Below the pieces are notes generated by a model. The model ran no database searches and was not told where the DNA came from. It saw nothing but the letters and a program-made list of their open reading frames with translations. The position numbers and the translations under genes were made by a program. A DNA stretch of 64,000 bases from Puffinus mauretanicus (lineage: Eukaryota > Chordata > Aves > Procellariiformes > Procellariidae), in the NCBI GenBank assembly GCA_023333565.1, contig JAJKFH010003493.1, forward strand, positions 1,550,001 through 1,614,000, given 5' to 3'. Shown here piece by piece: positions 25,101-39,800 of the stretch; positions within the stretch are counted from its first letter, which is position 1; every line of letters begins with the position of its first letter.

Positions 25101-28100
25101 GATAAAACAGCTAAATGATTTAAAGAAAATGGTTCAGTTACATCAACCCTTTTTTTCTGTTTGGTTTTTTTTTTTGTAAAATAAATTTCTCTGTGGAATT
25201 GCAATTCACCCTGAAAGCTATAAACATTTCTTGTTAGCTCGCTACCAAAGCTCATATAAGAATGGGACAAGATCACGTGCAGCTATCCGGTGAAGCAAAG
25301 GAATGAGTCATCAGTCCGCAAGCTGAACAACAGACGAAATCACAGCTTCAGACCAAGGTAAGCACAGTAATGAATGAAACACCAGTTTCTAAGTTACACC
25401 TCTGGAGAAAGCAGTCTAGGACGGCAACTCATAAACATACCTACCTAGCCTAGCGTTAAAAAGCATATAGGGAATCCAGTGGGCCACTTAAAGAAAAACT
25501 CCATGGAATTCAAGGAGGGGAAGAATCCCCCTGAAAAATGTTAGAAACAGCTGAAGGAATTCAATTACAGTAGTATACACCTCTGTAACTAACTCGGTCA
25601 AGTCTTGTGTCCTATGTTCTCACAGGTCAGCATAAATATTATGGATTACAAAAATGTCATTTTTTAATAAACTAAGTACTTTTAATTAATTTATAGTGAA
25701 CTCTATTAGTTTTACTCCTACTAAGATTAGTACAATCTTCCTCACAGAAGGAAAAAAAAAAGACAACAGTGCAAATGCTCTCTCATTTTGTATTCAAGCA
25801 GTTTCTTCTTTGACTAAACAAAGATAGCAGGCTCTAATAAAATGAGAGTACTTCCCACCAACCAAACTGACAAAAAAGGCTCAAATTCTGTTTCGCAGTT
25901 TTGCTCGTCTAAATGCAAATAATCTAGGCAATAAGTTTAGATTTCTACCAAAACAACTGAAAGCAAAACACGTCCCTGGAGATCTATAGCCTGATTACTG
26001 ATATAAGCTGAGATAGCACAGCCCCAGCTGCTCAATATTACACAAAGAAAGAGGTGGGCAGGTTCAGAGAAAGCCGCACATATTGGCTTCACTCCTATTC
26101 ACAATTTACCCCTACTATTTCACTCACCCACTCTCTCTTCACCACAGCATGAAATGCCAGTTGCTTAGATTTAAGCTGTTCAGTATTCAGCTACTGCCAT
26201 CACAAATTACTAAATAAATTAACAAAATGCCACCATTCCACATAGTAACTCCCAAACATCATGCTAGCTCCATGTATTTTCAGATGTTTCGCTCTCCCCC
26301 CGAACTCTTCTGCCACACCACCACCTAACCTGCTGCAACACCTGCACTGAGTCGCGACCACAGCTCCTGCTCCTTCCCTGCCCCGAGGCAGCACTTCACT
26401 GCAGCACCCTTCACCGAGGACCGCTGTGGGTGCAGTACACATCACGGGTACTCTTCCCCCAAACCTTCACCTGCACCTATACCTCACTGAGCGCTGCATC
26501 CCACGAATTACCCCTTTAGTTACTGCATGCTACAGAGATCGCAGTAACCACTCTCCTGTGAACCCTATCCACAGCCAGTGCACGGTTGCCTGAGCTAGCT
26601 TAGCCCTCAGTGAGAGACAGAAAGAGAGTGGGAAGAAGGAGAGTCTGGGAATAGGCCCCTCAGCTCAGCTCTTCAAGAAGCTTCCCTGCCCGGTGACTCT
26701 GCTGGTTCAGGTATAAGATTCACAGGTTTAGTTTCGGTGGTTCTCTTCCTACTAACACTTTATTTTAGGCCAGACGTGCTGCAACGTGCTGTGCACTGAC
26801 TGCGCCAGCCTGGGCAGGGTGAACGAGCTCAAAGTGTACAGCTGAGCAAGGTGAGGACCTCATCAAGGAAAATAATACTGAAGATACATTAAGAGGAAGA
26901 GTGCTCAAAATGGGGCAGTAAAGGATGACATGCCAATTAGGGACTTCCAGCATGCACCCCAAAGAGGGAATACTACTAAATGTATTCATACCTCCAAACC
27001 TGTGCTTCAACAGCCTAAGAGGAAGATAATTTTCAAGGCTATAAAGACTACTTCCCTTCTTCTCCAATCTGAACCTGCTTCTTCACTTACTGATTTTTTA
27101 AGGTAGCTCAGCTTCCATCTCAGTTTCATGGCTTGTAATTAACTTATTTCTCATTTTAAGTATTTACAGCTTGGGAGTAGAAAAAGCAAAGGGATAGGTG
27201 ATGAGCAGAAGGAACGAAAACTGGCTGTGCAGGAGGCCCACTCCAGGAGCTGGACCACCTCACCTGCGGGCAGGATGGAAAGCAGCGAGGGGATGTCTCC
27301 TTCCTGTTCATGAAAACGTGATTGCTTTCCCACCAGATTGCGGCTGTATCACACCTACCACGCAGTGACCCGGAGCACCCCTGCCACACACACAATTAAA
27401 TTCTGTCAAGCCACTACTGACCACCCCTAGTGCACAGCACATGGCACGCTTTAATTTAGCATTAGCAAAATACCAACAGCCCCTGGAGAGACTTGGATTT
27501 AATTCTACTCCAAAAATATGTTCACTGTACTAGAAGCAAAGCAGCAACAGTGAATAATAATTATTAATTGTCAGCTCTTTGAACATTTTCATACCTATAC
27601 CAAATGTCTTGGAAACGATAGCTCCTCTTCCCCAACAGGAATGCCAGAAACAGTATTTTTCTGAAAAGGAAGACCATTTCAGATTGCAGATGTTAACTCT
27701 ACATTTCCTTTCCAAACTATTCAGATTCTGGAAGCAGAAGAAACAAAAATTCAGTGTGTAAAACTGCAGCTCAAATATTTTTAGCAGCCCAGAAAATCCT
27801 CTTGCACACATTCTTGTGAGCAAAAAACCAGATCTGCTGTGAGGCACAGCGTGTACCTCATGGCAACAACGTAGATTTATGTTTCTGCTCTCTGGGAAGT
27901 CACTGTTGTGTAAAAGGATATGACGGGCTTTACAGGTCAAGGTAAAATCTATTGCCCTGAAACGGGCCGAAAATGGAAAACAGATCTAGAAGCCTAAACG
28001 CACAGAGCTATCAGAAGGGGTTGAGAGGTAGAATACACCACCACTGATTTATGCAGTTTAAATAGCACAGTCGATGCGTTTCTTCTCCATTTGACAACTT

Positions 28101-31100
28101 CTCTTTTTGCTTTACATTTTCCTTGCTTTTCAGCCCTTTGGAAACCTCACTCACGAGGGAGAAGATGTCACATTTCCCCTGGAACGAAATTGGCTTATGA
28201 CACATTGTATAATTCCAAAAATACATAATGCATTAATTTGACACACTCCTGTCATCAGGACCTTAATTTCTAGTATCTTCTTTTCCAGAAACAATTAAAA
28301 AATTTCTCTGCCTCAGCCATCTAATTTGTATCACTTTCAGAGGGAGAGTTTCTTCCCACTCACCCCAAGATCCTTCACATGGGAGATTCCCAAACCTCGG
28401 GGGAAGGTCTGCTTGAGTCTCTTGCTGAAGGTACTATGTTCTCATCCTAGCAAGTGACCACTAGTGAGCTAGTTTTTCTCAGCCAACACTTTGTATTTTA
28501 ATTCCTATCTTTTCTTGACTAATTTCCCCCCTCTTTTTCTGTGCATTAGTTTTTCCCCTACCCTTGTGTTCCCATTAACTCTTTCCTTTCACGCTGGTTT
28601 TGCTCTCTGGACCTGTGTGTCCCTCCTCTTCTTTACCACCAAACTACCACGCATGCTACAATTTATCCAAAATTTTGCAAAGAACTACAGCAATGATTTC
28701 AGTGCAATACTCTACAACTTTAGGAGTGCTGTCTGGCAACTGTTCAGATAGATCCCTAAAACTTAAATGGGGCATTTTCTGTAAAATAGGTGTGCTTCTG
28801 CTATATAAACTTCATGCCCTCCTACCTTCTCTAGAATTACAGCTGCTTCTCTTTCCATGTAAAAAGGCAGGAACAAAGCAAAATAGGATATCTGGATATA
28901 CTGAAATGCTTTACAATGCCTTCTGGTGGACAATTAACTGTAGCCCATGGGTTGGAGAACTGTAAGAGATCCACCTGCTCACAGGTTTGTGACCTTTCTG
29001 GTGAATTTTAGGAGTTATACACCATCTCAGATAAGTTGCCATGTCATCTTCACAACAGGCCTCACCTTGTTAAATATTACATATCCCTTGCAGAAAGCAG
29101 AATTACTGGCAGAACCAGTATTAAAATGCAACAGACCCTCTTTTACTGCTTCCCATAATACTGAGCTACCACTGCAAGTGACCTAAGATGAGGGGAGAGC
29201 TGACTAGGAAGGGACGGAGATGCAGCTCTGTCAATGCCACCACAGGCAGTATTGTCACAATCTGACCCAGCATCTGTCTTTCCCTGATCTCCCTCATCAT
29301 ACGTCTTTTTCTCACCCTGCATCCCCAATTGTATGTATATACAAATCAAATGACCTGGTGCTATGTTTTTTCACAGAATGTCCAAAAGTCAAATTCCCTA
29401 GTTTCAGGTGCATAGAAAAATGGGAGCAGACCCCAAAAACCAGAAACCTAACCCAAAGTGTAGACTGACGTTGCTGACATCAGTCTTGCCTCTCTAAATC
29501 AGCCCTAAATTAAAATATCAAAAGGAAAGGATGCTTCACAGAGATACAAATACTAGTAATTATTTTTCATAGCCTTCAATACATAGCCATTTGCACTTGT
29601 GAAAGACAATTACAAAACATTATTCTGACTCTATGCATCACCAAATCAAAACAGTGAATGTAATGTACCAGCCTACTCCCTTTGCACTGCTCTCTCTGAC
29701 TCTGCAGCGATGTCTGGGAAAAACACAAGCCAATATTCATAATTTTAAAGATTCCCTTCCTGTGTTGTCTCCCACTGTTTTTTGTTCAAATCCCTGCATG
29801 GTCTCAACATTGAAAATCAGAGCACCATTCACTGCCATGAAGCTGCATATCCTGGACATAAAGGAAAACCAATCTCTCCTTTTTGGATCAAATCCCTTAG
29901 ATGGGAACATTGCCTAAGTGAAAGCAGCCTAGCTGAGATGTGCAAGAGGTCAGGAGGCAGGAGATGGTATAGCAATCCTACGACTTCTGGATGCAAGTTC
30001 AGGAAAGAGAAAGCAAAGGCAGGTGCCGGTAGCTGCTGAGGACACCTGTGGAGTCGCTCCATGGCATTGCACACGTGGGCCAAGGCTGATGTTACTCTTC
30101 CTTCCCACATGCCTGGGCAAGCAGCCCAGCTAAATGCACACAGCACTGGCATGGAGACTCAGCTCTGAATGTGCTCTTTATACCATATACATTGGCCAAT
30201 GCAACCAAAAATATCCCCCAATTCTGCCCAGTGCCAAACAAATGAATGGAGCTGAAGGGACACTGCCAGGTTGGAGAAAACGGCCCTGACTTGGGTGAGC
30301 AGCTCTAAAAGAAACAGAGGAGGAAAGGCTGGAAGATGGATCTTCATAGAGTCAAACAGACTCTTAGCCATGTCTTTGTCAATAACTACTGTTTTTCTGC
30401 TAAATTTGCATAATTCTTTGCACAACGAGGTATGTTTGACACATGACTTAAAAAAAAATTTAAAAAAAAAAGAAAGAAAAATCTTTTTGCAGATTAAATT
30501 AGTAAAGCTATGAAGGCTAAAAAACTTCAGATTATAGATTTTACCCTGGCCTACTTCATTACACACCTCGTGTGCAAATTTATTACAGGAAAATGTTACC
30601 TAATTAAATTTATTATGCTTTGATTTTTTTTTTGTTAACTTACTTAATTAAAAACGTCTCGATTTATGTAATTTATTATGGCATGACCATTGTTAATGAA
30701 GCTCACAAAAGGTACTTTTGGATAAATTCATGCAAAGGAGATGGAGCAGAGCAGAATGAGGGATTATGTTCTTAGACTTCTGAGGCAAAGAAGCCTGAAA
30801 TAAATGCAAGTTGTGAGAGTTTGGAGCAGAGGGTGTATTCATTGTGATTATTTCAGACTGCATGCTGATTGCAAAAGATTAACATAAATAGGAGTTGTTA
30901 TTGCAGATTTTTCTATTCGCGCTAGGAAACCCCTTGAATATAGGAAGCACAGAATAAAAAATGTGAAGATGCTGTACTACAGCATCGTAACTTTTGTTCT
31001 ATTCTTATTTCTGTTCTGGACATACCAGAAGAAACATAAATAACACCATTCATTTTCAGGCCTTGAAGGAAAAACACCACTCCTTTCTAGTAACATGACA

Positions 31101-33852
31101 AAACATCTAGATGTAACCTCACTGCCCAGCAGTGAGCGTTTTGGCACATTCCCTCCTCCCTCCCAGAAGTGCCCTTAGACTGCACGGCACTAGGTTACCC
31201 TCCGGAGCCTACGTGGCCTGCAGCTAGAACCACAGTCAGTACAATAACATTCATAGTAATTAACAGCTTTTAAGATCCTTGCTCCTCCATTCACAACAGC
31301 AAATTGGACACATAAATAATTCACACGTAATTTTGATATTTCCAACTCCCTTTCTACATTAAGCAATGGCAAAATTTCCATTCAGTCTGGGAAAAACTAC
31401 ACAAAACTCTTCTTTTTAAAAATTCTTTAAAGTTAAAAATGTCTCACAACAGTACTGGAGGTGTATATAATACATCTCATCATATCTTCTGCTTCACTTC
31501 CTCACTTCTCATAATTTGCTCTCTGGTCTCAGTAGGATCACAATGCACCAAGAAGAAAAGTATATGGCTCAGGGCAGGGCTTTTTGACTGTAACTTCAAT
31601 CTGCTCAGGTCTATCACTGCAACACTTTTTTGAAGAAGAATTATACAGCTATTCAAGCTCTTCAGTTATTTGTGGGCCAGCTGTATATCCTCCACACTCG
31701 CAGAGATCGGCATGAGGCAAAGATGCTGTGGTCAGTACAGTATCTGTATATAGGCTGAACATTATTTCCTACAGTTCTGCATCAAACATGAATCAAAAAG
31801 GTCATGCGGGCCTTTCCATACAGCAACATACATCTCCACGTACACTATGTTTTGCAGGCACAAATGGCAGGGCAGTCACCGTGGGACAGACCCCGCAGCT
31901 TCACCCCACTGCCTGGAGACCAAGGGGGTGCGAGCACCTTCCCTTTACGTTCCTCAGCCCTGTGCTTGCTCCGTACTGGATGATGCCAGGAACGTGTCAG
32001 ACCTAAACCCAGTTTTCTTGGCCCAGGATCTCGGTCCTCTGCTGCCTGGGACTTGCTGTGCCGCAGGGCCAGTGTCCAGCAAGATGGGCCCGGGACTCGG
32101 CACCGCCAGCAGATGGGCCTGGTTCCTTCCCAAAAGAGATCAGGCCACGGAGGAGGACGGTGGCATTGTGACCAGTGGTTTGAATGCTGCCAGGAACCAG
32201 AAGCCCAGGGAGCACGTCTGGGCACAGGCACTGCTTCGGCGCCTAGCTACGACAGTTTGAGTAGCGAACTCCACTGACAGCACAGCACATCTCATACTCC
32301 AGATCTGTCCCCTCTGTCTCAGTGTTGTGAAACAGTATCATCGACTGCAGTTCAGGTACGGCTTTAAAATAAAACGTACTAGCGCAAAAACAGCAGCCCT
32401 GCCTAACATTTACAGAGTGACTTTCAGTGGAATGGATCTCACGGGATTTCTTAAGTCTTTCCAAGGCAATTGTGAAATGCCACAGGTTGTCACAAGCGTA
32501 GCTAAGGGCAGAGTTTGGGTCTCTGTATATGTGGTTTCTTCTATTCACTGCCAGCTGCGAGGGGTCAAACGCTGACAGAGCACAGAAGCAATTCTACGTA
32601 ACAACGCTGCAGAGGAAGGAAAGCATGGTCTGTGGCAGCGGCAGAGGGAATTCACCGCAAGCACAATGCAACCGCTGGGGTTTGAACAAGCAAAGAAATA
32701 AGATAGAAATGCTGTTTCCCCAACACAGAACAGTAGGGTTGCAACAGAAATTTTTACTTGCAGGGGGGGAGCAGGGGATTTATGGGCACAATTACAAATT
32801 CTGCAAATCCTTTCCAAAGGCCTGTCCTTGAACGACTGAAGCAAGATCCCAATCTCCCAAACTAACTATATAACAGGGCTCAGCAGGAATGAAATGCATT
32901 GTATGACTGTCACTTCTATAATTTTGAGCAGAATCTGGTTTTAGGAGCCTGTCAGATGACAAGGGTAGATACGAATTCAGTAGATAATACTGAAGTCCCA
33001 GAAATAGTTATTTCAAGTATTTTTATACCGCAAGTTAGGAACAATACCTCACTTCCCATTTGGACATATGCTGTGTTCAAATCAGTATGAATAACAACCA
33101 TTCTTAAGGTGTTTTCATCATGATTTTGCATAAATCTATCACAAACTGAGACAGCATGCGCATTATGGACGTAAATCTACTATGGCTTACACCCACCTTA
33201 ATCAAAGCAACTTCAGTGAGCTCAGATATATGCAGGTTTACCTCAAGTCTTTAAATGTGAGTTATTCTCAAGCAAAAAAAAAAAATCCTGCAATACCGAC
33301 ATTTCCAAAACAAATAGCAACCTAACCACTAATGGGAACACCTCCGTACAACCCTGGTCTCAGATCTGAACCTACGCACATTCCCATGGCTCCTTCTCCT
33401 CGTAAGAATCCCGCTCCATTCCCAGCAGACCCAGTCAGCTCCAGCAGGGGTACGGGAGCACCAGCTCCAGGCACCTGCACTGGAAGTCTTTTGCTGCCCT
33501 GCTCCACATAACCCTTAGCCCACATGAGGTGTTAAGTTGGTGCATGGGAAGAGTCCTCTGTAGCTGACACCTCTAAGGGAGGGGAAAACATAACTTTCAA
33601 AAAGCAGCAGCAATTAAAAGGAAAGAGAGACAGTAAGATAAAAAGAAAACAGTAAAAAGTTTAGGGGCTGTAAACATTATTAGTATCCCAATATTTGCAA
33701 GGAAAATTATATAAAGTGTACTTCTTATTAACTCGCTCCACTGCTATGCTATAATACAACACTTCTCCATCCTTGATTGGGAAATGCAGAGGTGCTGTAC
33801 TTGTTTAAGCCTTTTGAAGACTTTTCTAATCTATCACCTGAGAACACCTTAC

Positions 33853-33879
33853 CTGCTTATTCAGAATGACCATTTTCCC
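33853..33879 (-). other. Candidate 27-nt microexon, minus strand
   Basis: The acceptor GTCTTTCCTTTCTCAG and donor AAGCAG|GTAAGG flank exactly 27 bases on the minus strand. Only one frame is open, giving GKMVILNKQ, in phase with intact codons at both ends. Frame-preserving exons of 3-27 bases are typical of neural microexons in vertebrates. The context AAAATGG also allows the ATG to be a start codon. Both splice signals are among the best in the window, and the strand matches the CpG-island gene model. The peptide is not recognised. Confidence 0.22.
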
Positions 33880-36800
33880 CTGAGAAAGGAAAGACCTACC
33901 TACCTCCCATTTCAGACCTCCTAAGCTGACTCACATCTTCTAAAACTTTCTCCTTGTTGTGCCAACATCTCTAATGGACTTTGTTCTTTAAACATCACTT
34001 TGGTTTAGAGAAAAAATTAGAACAAGGTTTTAAAAGTTCTGGGGAAGGAAAAAAAAAAAAGGAAATGGCTGGCAAGTTAGATGTTAAACCCACATTGCAA
34101 AATGCCACATGGGACTCCCCCATTGCTGAGAACATTGAAATCTCACCTACCCACCCTCCCCTAAACCATGCCACTCACTAAGGGAAAAAGAATTGAGCAC
34201 TTTTTCTCAGTAAGGTTTTGGAGAAGACCTCCTGAAGTCCTGAATCACAACCTTGAAGGCCTTATGCAAACCATGGCAATTAAAAACATCCTCAACTCAC
34301 ACTGCCGATATTCATGTTAAAAACTCAAATGGCGGTATTTTAGAGTGCAGTAAGCATAACTAAGTTTGGCAGCAGCAGGTACTGAAAACTTGTCATCACT
34401 CCTCTTACACCCTAGACCAGCCACCCATCCAATAAGAAACTCCTCTTTTGCAGAAAAGCTCAGCTCTTGAACAGACTTTTAAGATGACGACTTCTGAGGG
34501 AAGCCCATTACTGTTGATAGCTGTGAGCCCTTCACACAGATGCCCAGAGACAGAGCTCCTGTCTGAGATGCTTCCCTGGATGATTAGGAGCTCCATGACT
34601 TGCCCTTCATACCAGTGTCCGTGTCTCAGCCCTGACAAATCCCCACGTCCTGTGCACACCTAAAATGCCCATTTTCTCTGGGCCCAGGAAAACGCCTCCA
34701 TCACGGCTGCCAAGAAATTAATTGTAGGCTTAGTGAGGATATGCTTTAGCATTAGCGGGATGTTTTATCTTTCACCTCTCACCAGAGGTACAAATCTTAC
34801 AGGAAATGTTTCAGCATGTCCTGATCTTTCTGCCCTTCATCTCTTCAGATGAGCCTTCTTACACAGGTATTTTATCTGGTACATCCCGGCCAGCTCTTTA
34901 TAGACAGCACTTCTCTCTCAGGCCGCCCTCAAGCCCAACAAATGCAAGCCCAAACTGAGGAACACCGGCCCTGCCACATCTGATCAATTATTGCTGACAG
35001 AGGCTGGCGTTTTTGTTTGGTTCGTTTGGGGTTTTGCTGCTGCTGGTTGTGGGTTTTTTTCTGGGTGGGCAAGGAAATCAAGTTCCTCCTTCAAATGAAC
35101 GCAGAGCCAAACTCCTAATGAAAAACCAAAGGCTTTCACCAGCAAGGGGAACTACAACACAGCGTAAGGATGCAAGGTGAACTTTACCATGTCCCACAGA
35201 GCCCCTGAAGCAAAGAGGTGTTCCCCAAAGCTGTGGTCTGATGCAGTCATAGGTGCACCCTGCCCTTGCAACGACGAGGCTCATGGGGAGCCTGCAAACA
35301 CCCACCCCCTTCTCCAACACTGACATCGAGATGCCAGCACCACCGCTGCTTTAGGGCAGCAGGGCACCTGACTTTCAGCCCAGTGTTTTCTTTCTTGTTA
35401 TCAATCACAGTCGTTGAATAGTAAAATTCTCCTTATCGCATCTGAGGAATACAGTGTTCCCCTCTAATCTGAAAAAGTACAGGCTATGGCACAGGAAGCA
35501 GGTTTCAAAAGGTTTACAGAGATAGGCTTTTTTTCCCCATTCTGGTGTGAAAATAATGAAAAGATAATATAATTACACTTTTTTTTTTATATTGAATTTG
35601 TTTGGGAAGTGAAGACATAGAGCATTCGCTTTTAATTTCCTTTTTCCAGGTTCATTCTTCATTTAGTAAGAACTATAAAATTCTTTTGAAAAAGTAATAT
35701 ATTCAAGACTAATAAAATCCAAGTGCAAAATATTTTCAAAGGCAGTTTAGGTACAATTATTAAGTTATCAAATAAAAGCATCTCATCTAAGTTATACTGG
35801 AGAAGGGACAAAGTTTATAGCTAATTTCTCAGACCAAAAGGGGACTATTTCCAGGAGCAAATCTTCAATCCAAGATGCCACTAGGTAACTCCAAGAACAG
35901 TCAGGTATGTGAGGGGAAACAGTGAACCCGAGCGTAGTGTCAATGTTAGCAAGAAGTCCACCTCTCGCCAATCTCCACTTTCCACTACCATGAACTTTCC
36001 ACCTCCACGCTCAGCCTGTGTCTACTACTCACATCAACTGACCACAGCAAGCTCAGCATCTGTAATTAAAACCAAACATGCTCTTCTTCTAGATCACAAG
36101 TGCACTTCCCTGATAGCTGATCCTTAGAAATTAAATCTTTCTCTATCAGCTGTGGCATTTAAGTCACTAAAAAGTTAACCTGTCAGTGACCTTTACCTGC
36201 AGCTGACTGCTCCAAAATGAAGAAACAACATCATCAGAAATGCTGAGACTGAATGCTTTTAGAGCTCCATTAGCTCCTGCATACACACATCACATCTGCA
36301 CCCACAAAAATACCATTTCTGCTACAAAACAGGTACCTATTAAATTCAAATTCTTTTTAACCCCTTGCCTTAAATATTTTTAGAAGAAAGGTAATAATAA
36401 TATTCTTTTTAAAAACAAATAAAATTGAGGAAACTATGGATGCATAGGAAATTGAGAAGGCTAGAACATGTGGTCACAGAATCAGCCCCTCGTTCCCCAT
36501 TGCTTTGCCTTAATGAAGCACTACTCTGCAAGCCCAATAGTATTTTAGTCTCCCTTTGCAGAAGCCCAAGTGATTACTCAGGATTCAAAGCTGCAATCCA
36601 CAGCTCCTAGAACCAGAATTTAAAACTAGCAGTGTTAGCCCACATGGTTAAAATTGGTTCATTAAAACAACAACCAACCAAGACACAATAACTCCAGACA
36701 GCAAGACTCCTTTCGGGGAGCCCACTGAAAGGCATAGCTTACCCGCTCTGCAACTCTACAGTAAGAGGAAACTAAAGGACCTGTGCAACCTGCAGTGTCC

Positions 36801-39800
36801 TCATTCACTCATGTTTTCCTAATGATTCCCCAGCTAACTCAAACATCCATAAACTTTTTAAAGCAATTTACTTATCATCAAAGCATCGCTTGCCAAGTCA
36901 TGCATGCCACAGTGAAAAAAATACTAAGATGACAGTGCATGGAGCTGACACTGCATGGAGGGAGTTTCTCTCAGGGAAGGCTAAGTTGTTCTTTGGAGAA
37001 GGGACGGAGTCTGTAAAAGTATGTTTGTGGTGCAGTGATACAGCTATACAGAAAGCCTAAATTGGAATGGTATTTTTACACAAACTCATCTTGAAATTAA
37101 TGCAAAATATCTTTTATTGGATCTGATCTGCAGTCTGATTTCATATCAAGAAAGACACTCAGCACGACAGTTTTTTGCATGTAAAAAATAAATACATATT
37201 TGTGAACCAAAATCGGTGGCAAAGGTGTAATAGCAAGTATCCCTATGGCAAGCTTGCGAGAAAGCCGTTTTCAAACAACAAAGACTGAATGCAAGAGGGT
37301 ACATCAATTATTGCTGCACAAACCAGGTCAAAAGAACAGCACACAGCTGATATGCTCAGAGTTGTTCATGCAGCATGACAATGAGAAGGGCTGAGATGGT
37401 ATTAGACAATACAATAGCATGCATTCAATTTTTAACAGAATCATGCAAATATTTTTTTTTTTGCTCACAACCAAGGGAAGTTGCAATGCTACTGACACTG
37501 CACAGTTGACTGTTGTTGTTCCATGTGTTAAAAAAAATCTGCTATAATTAAGGAATTGCTTGGCCTCTGTCCATTTTGTTCCACACTGCTGCCTCACACT
37601 TGTTTAAAGAACTGAGAAAATTTGTTGAAAATGTGGCAGATAGTGGGAAAAAAAACACGTTAAGCTTGACTGGTTCAAATTAGGCAGTATTTGTACAGAT
37701 GGAGCACCTGCCGTGACTGGCAAGAAGAACAGTCATGTCGCTTTGCAAGAAAAGTTTTTGGATCAAAAGTTATTGAAATACCATTTGTATCCATCAGGAA
37801 TTTTTTCTAAGCCAAAGATTTAGGCTTCTTACATGTCTAAATCCTGTCATCTTCTACTCTACCAAAGTAAGTATTTATGCACAAGAGCTGCCAATAAGCA
37901 TACCATGTAATTGATGAAAATGATGAGCAGAATACATATACAATGTCTTCTGTCAAAGGGCAAAAACTGTGAAAGATTCTGGAAACAGAGAATGACCAAT
38001 ACATTTTCTTAACAGAAATTATTAACCCCTCAATGGCAACAGTCTGCTTAAAATCGAGAATGGGATCAGAAATCTGGTCTGTAGGGACATGACATCTCAG
38101 CTTTGCAGCCTCAATACGTACTTACAGGGAAAGGACTGCCCATTTACTGCATGCTGTCATCCATGTGCTGCTTTTAGCTTGAAGCTGAGATGTCCTCACT
38201 CTGTTTGAACTGGTGCGCTTCAGTTATTTGCAGTGTGCGAGAAGTGACAACTGAAGGTCTGAGAAACTGTGATCTGACGTTTTGGGAGTTGTTTCACTCT
38301 AAGTTTGAAGATCCTAGAAAACAACAATTTCCCATTCGTATCCCATTTTATAATGTGATGTAGACCGTTTTCTCTGAAACAGTTTGGAATCTCTCAGCGC
38401 TAAAAAAGAGGAGATACCCTTGCAGCAACAGAGTGAAGATCGATACTCTTATCTACAGAACAGGACCAGGCACACCCAGAGAACAGCAAAAGCCGAACAT
38501 GAGTACTTAAAAGCAGTTCTCCTCTGATACATGCCTTCCCTTTTAGTGCTTGTGCAGACTGGGACCGACACGTATTCATGAACAGTAATACTCTATTACA
38601 AATTTTGTTAAAAATAGACTGTTCAAAAGTCACCAGTTTTCATCTCAATGACTCGGTGTCAACAAAGCTGAAAACAAGGGCAAAAAGGACGTTTAGAAAC
38701 ACTATCAGACTATTTGAAGCTTGCAATGGCAGTTGTGCTCTGTAAACTTCATTTCAGGACGAAAGAACTAAGGGTCATTCTCTCTTTTGACACTAATAAC
38801 AACAATAAATTATGTTTAATAATACAGAGGAATCAAGATAAATTTTAAAGACCATTTGCAGTACACCTAGGAAAAAAAGAAACAAACCAAACCCTAGCCA
38901 GACTTGCTATAAAGACTGACCCCTGGATTTACGGATTCCCAGTCTTGCAAACAGTCTCCTGCCTTTGAGTATTTTCCCTCTTCTGGATCTCCTACATTGG
39001 CACATACTGATTCAGGATTTTTGTTCTTGACAAATACCATTTTTGCCTAGATGGAGGGAAGTAAAACAGAACATCATCACTTCAAAATAAAATTCCAGAC
39101 TAAAAAAAGCATTACAGAATCTGTTTTTAGAAGTGTATGAAAAGGTTTTTTGGTGCGTGTTTTTTTTAAGGTTTTTTAAGGCAAATACTGCTACACAAAG
39201 AATTAAAAATAAAAATAATTTAAATGGAAGTCTAAATAGATTGTGCCAATTTTCACTACCCAACACAAAATAAAAATGGGTAAAAAAGTCAAGCTTAAAC
39301 TTATTTTGGTCTTAACGTTCACAAGCTGAAGTTTCACCAATAAGATATATAACTGCCATTGCTTGCTTAACCGCATATGACCTAGCAAGCAACTTCATAT
39401 AAAATTTTTGTTGTAGTTCCTCTTCTGAGAGGAAGAAGTATTTGCCTCTGTTCTTAACGGAGGAGTACTTGCATGAACTGAACACTGCACACCCAGTGCT
39501 TTTGTTTCTTTTTAATTATAATGCCTTTACAATAGCAAACAGCATAGATTCATTTGAATGTCCAAAGGCTTCACCCTTTTGCTGCAAATTATTCACATGC
39601 ACATAAAAATGTATACTTTGTAAGTATTACAAAAATACTTCTCATGAAGCAAATTCTGCCAAAGTGATACACATTTGTTGTCTAGATGAGGGAAACAGCC
39701 CTCACATGCTTTTCACGTGTTCCACTAACTCCCAGTACAAGCATATTAAATACTCAGTCATTCAAGAACTCTAATGAAACGCTGAATACTCACAATCTTT

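Larger units (their letters stand above)
20058..33852. other. Long non-coding stretch, probable intron
   Basis: No gene can be supported in most of this block. Separately listed are an AAACC microsatellite (21,066-21,110) and a candidate 34-nt exon (22,142-22,109). Other strong donors occur on both strands: plus CTGCAG|GTGAGC at 21,724, plus CCAAG|GTAAGC near 25,360, minus CCGCAG|GTGAGG near 27,260. Each is preceded by an open frame of 25-40 codons that I do not recognise. The GC-richer island at 31,850-32,250 has a few CpGs and open frames on both strands, which is compositional. The AT-rich block at 30,585-30,900 is discussed in the findings. Confidence 0.5.

Noticed and set aside
25272..25359. 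Plus-strand open segment (QRNESSVRKLNNRR…) ending at CCAAG|GTAAGC
   Set aside because: There is no pyrimidine tract before the AG, so the acceptor is not credible.
27151..27395. Minus-strand segment with donor CCGCAG|GTGAGG and two open frames
   Set aside because: The only acceptor lies in a TG-rich run and neither frame looks like a known protein.
31845..32260. Overlapping open frames of 128-137 codons on both strands
   Set aside because: The block is locally GC-rich, both strands are open, and neither peptide has family features. This is explained by composition.
34147..34177. Strong minus-strand acceptor and donor enclosing 31 bases
   Set aside because: All three frames are blocked or stop at the exon edge. 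A non-coding exon is possible, but a chance pair is more likely.
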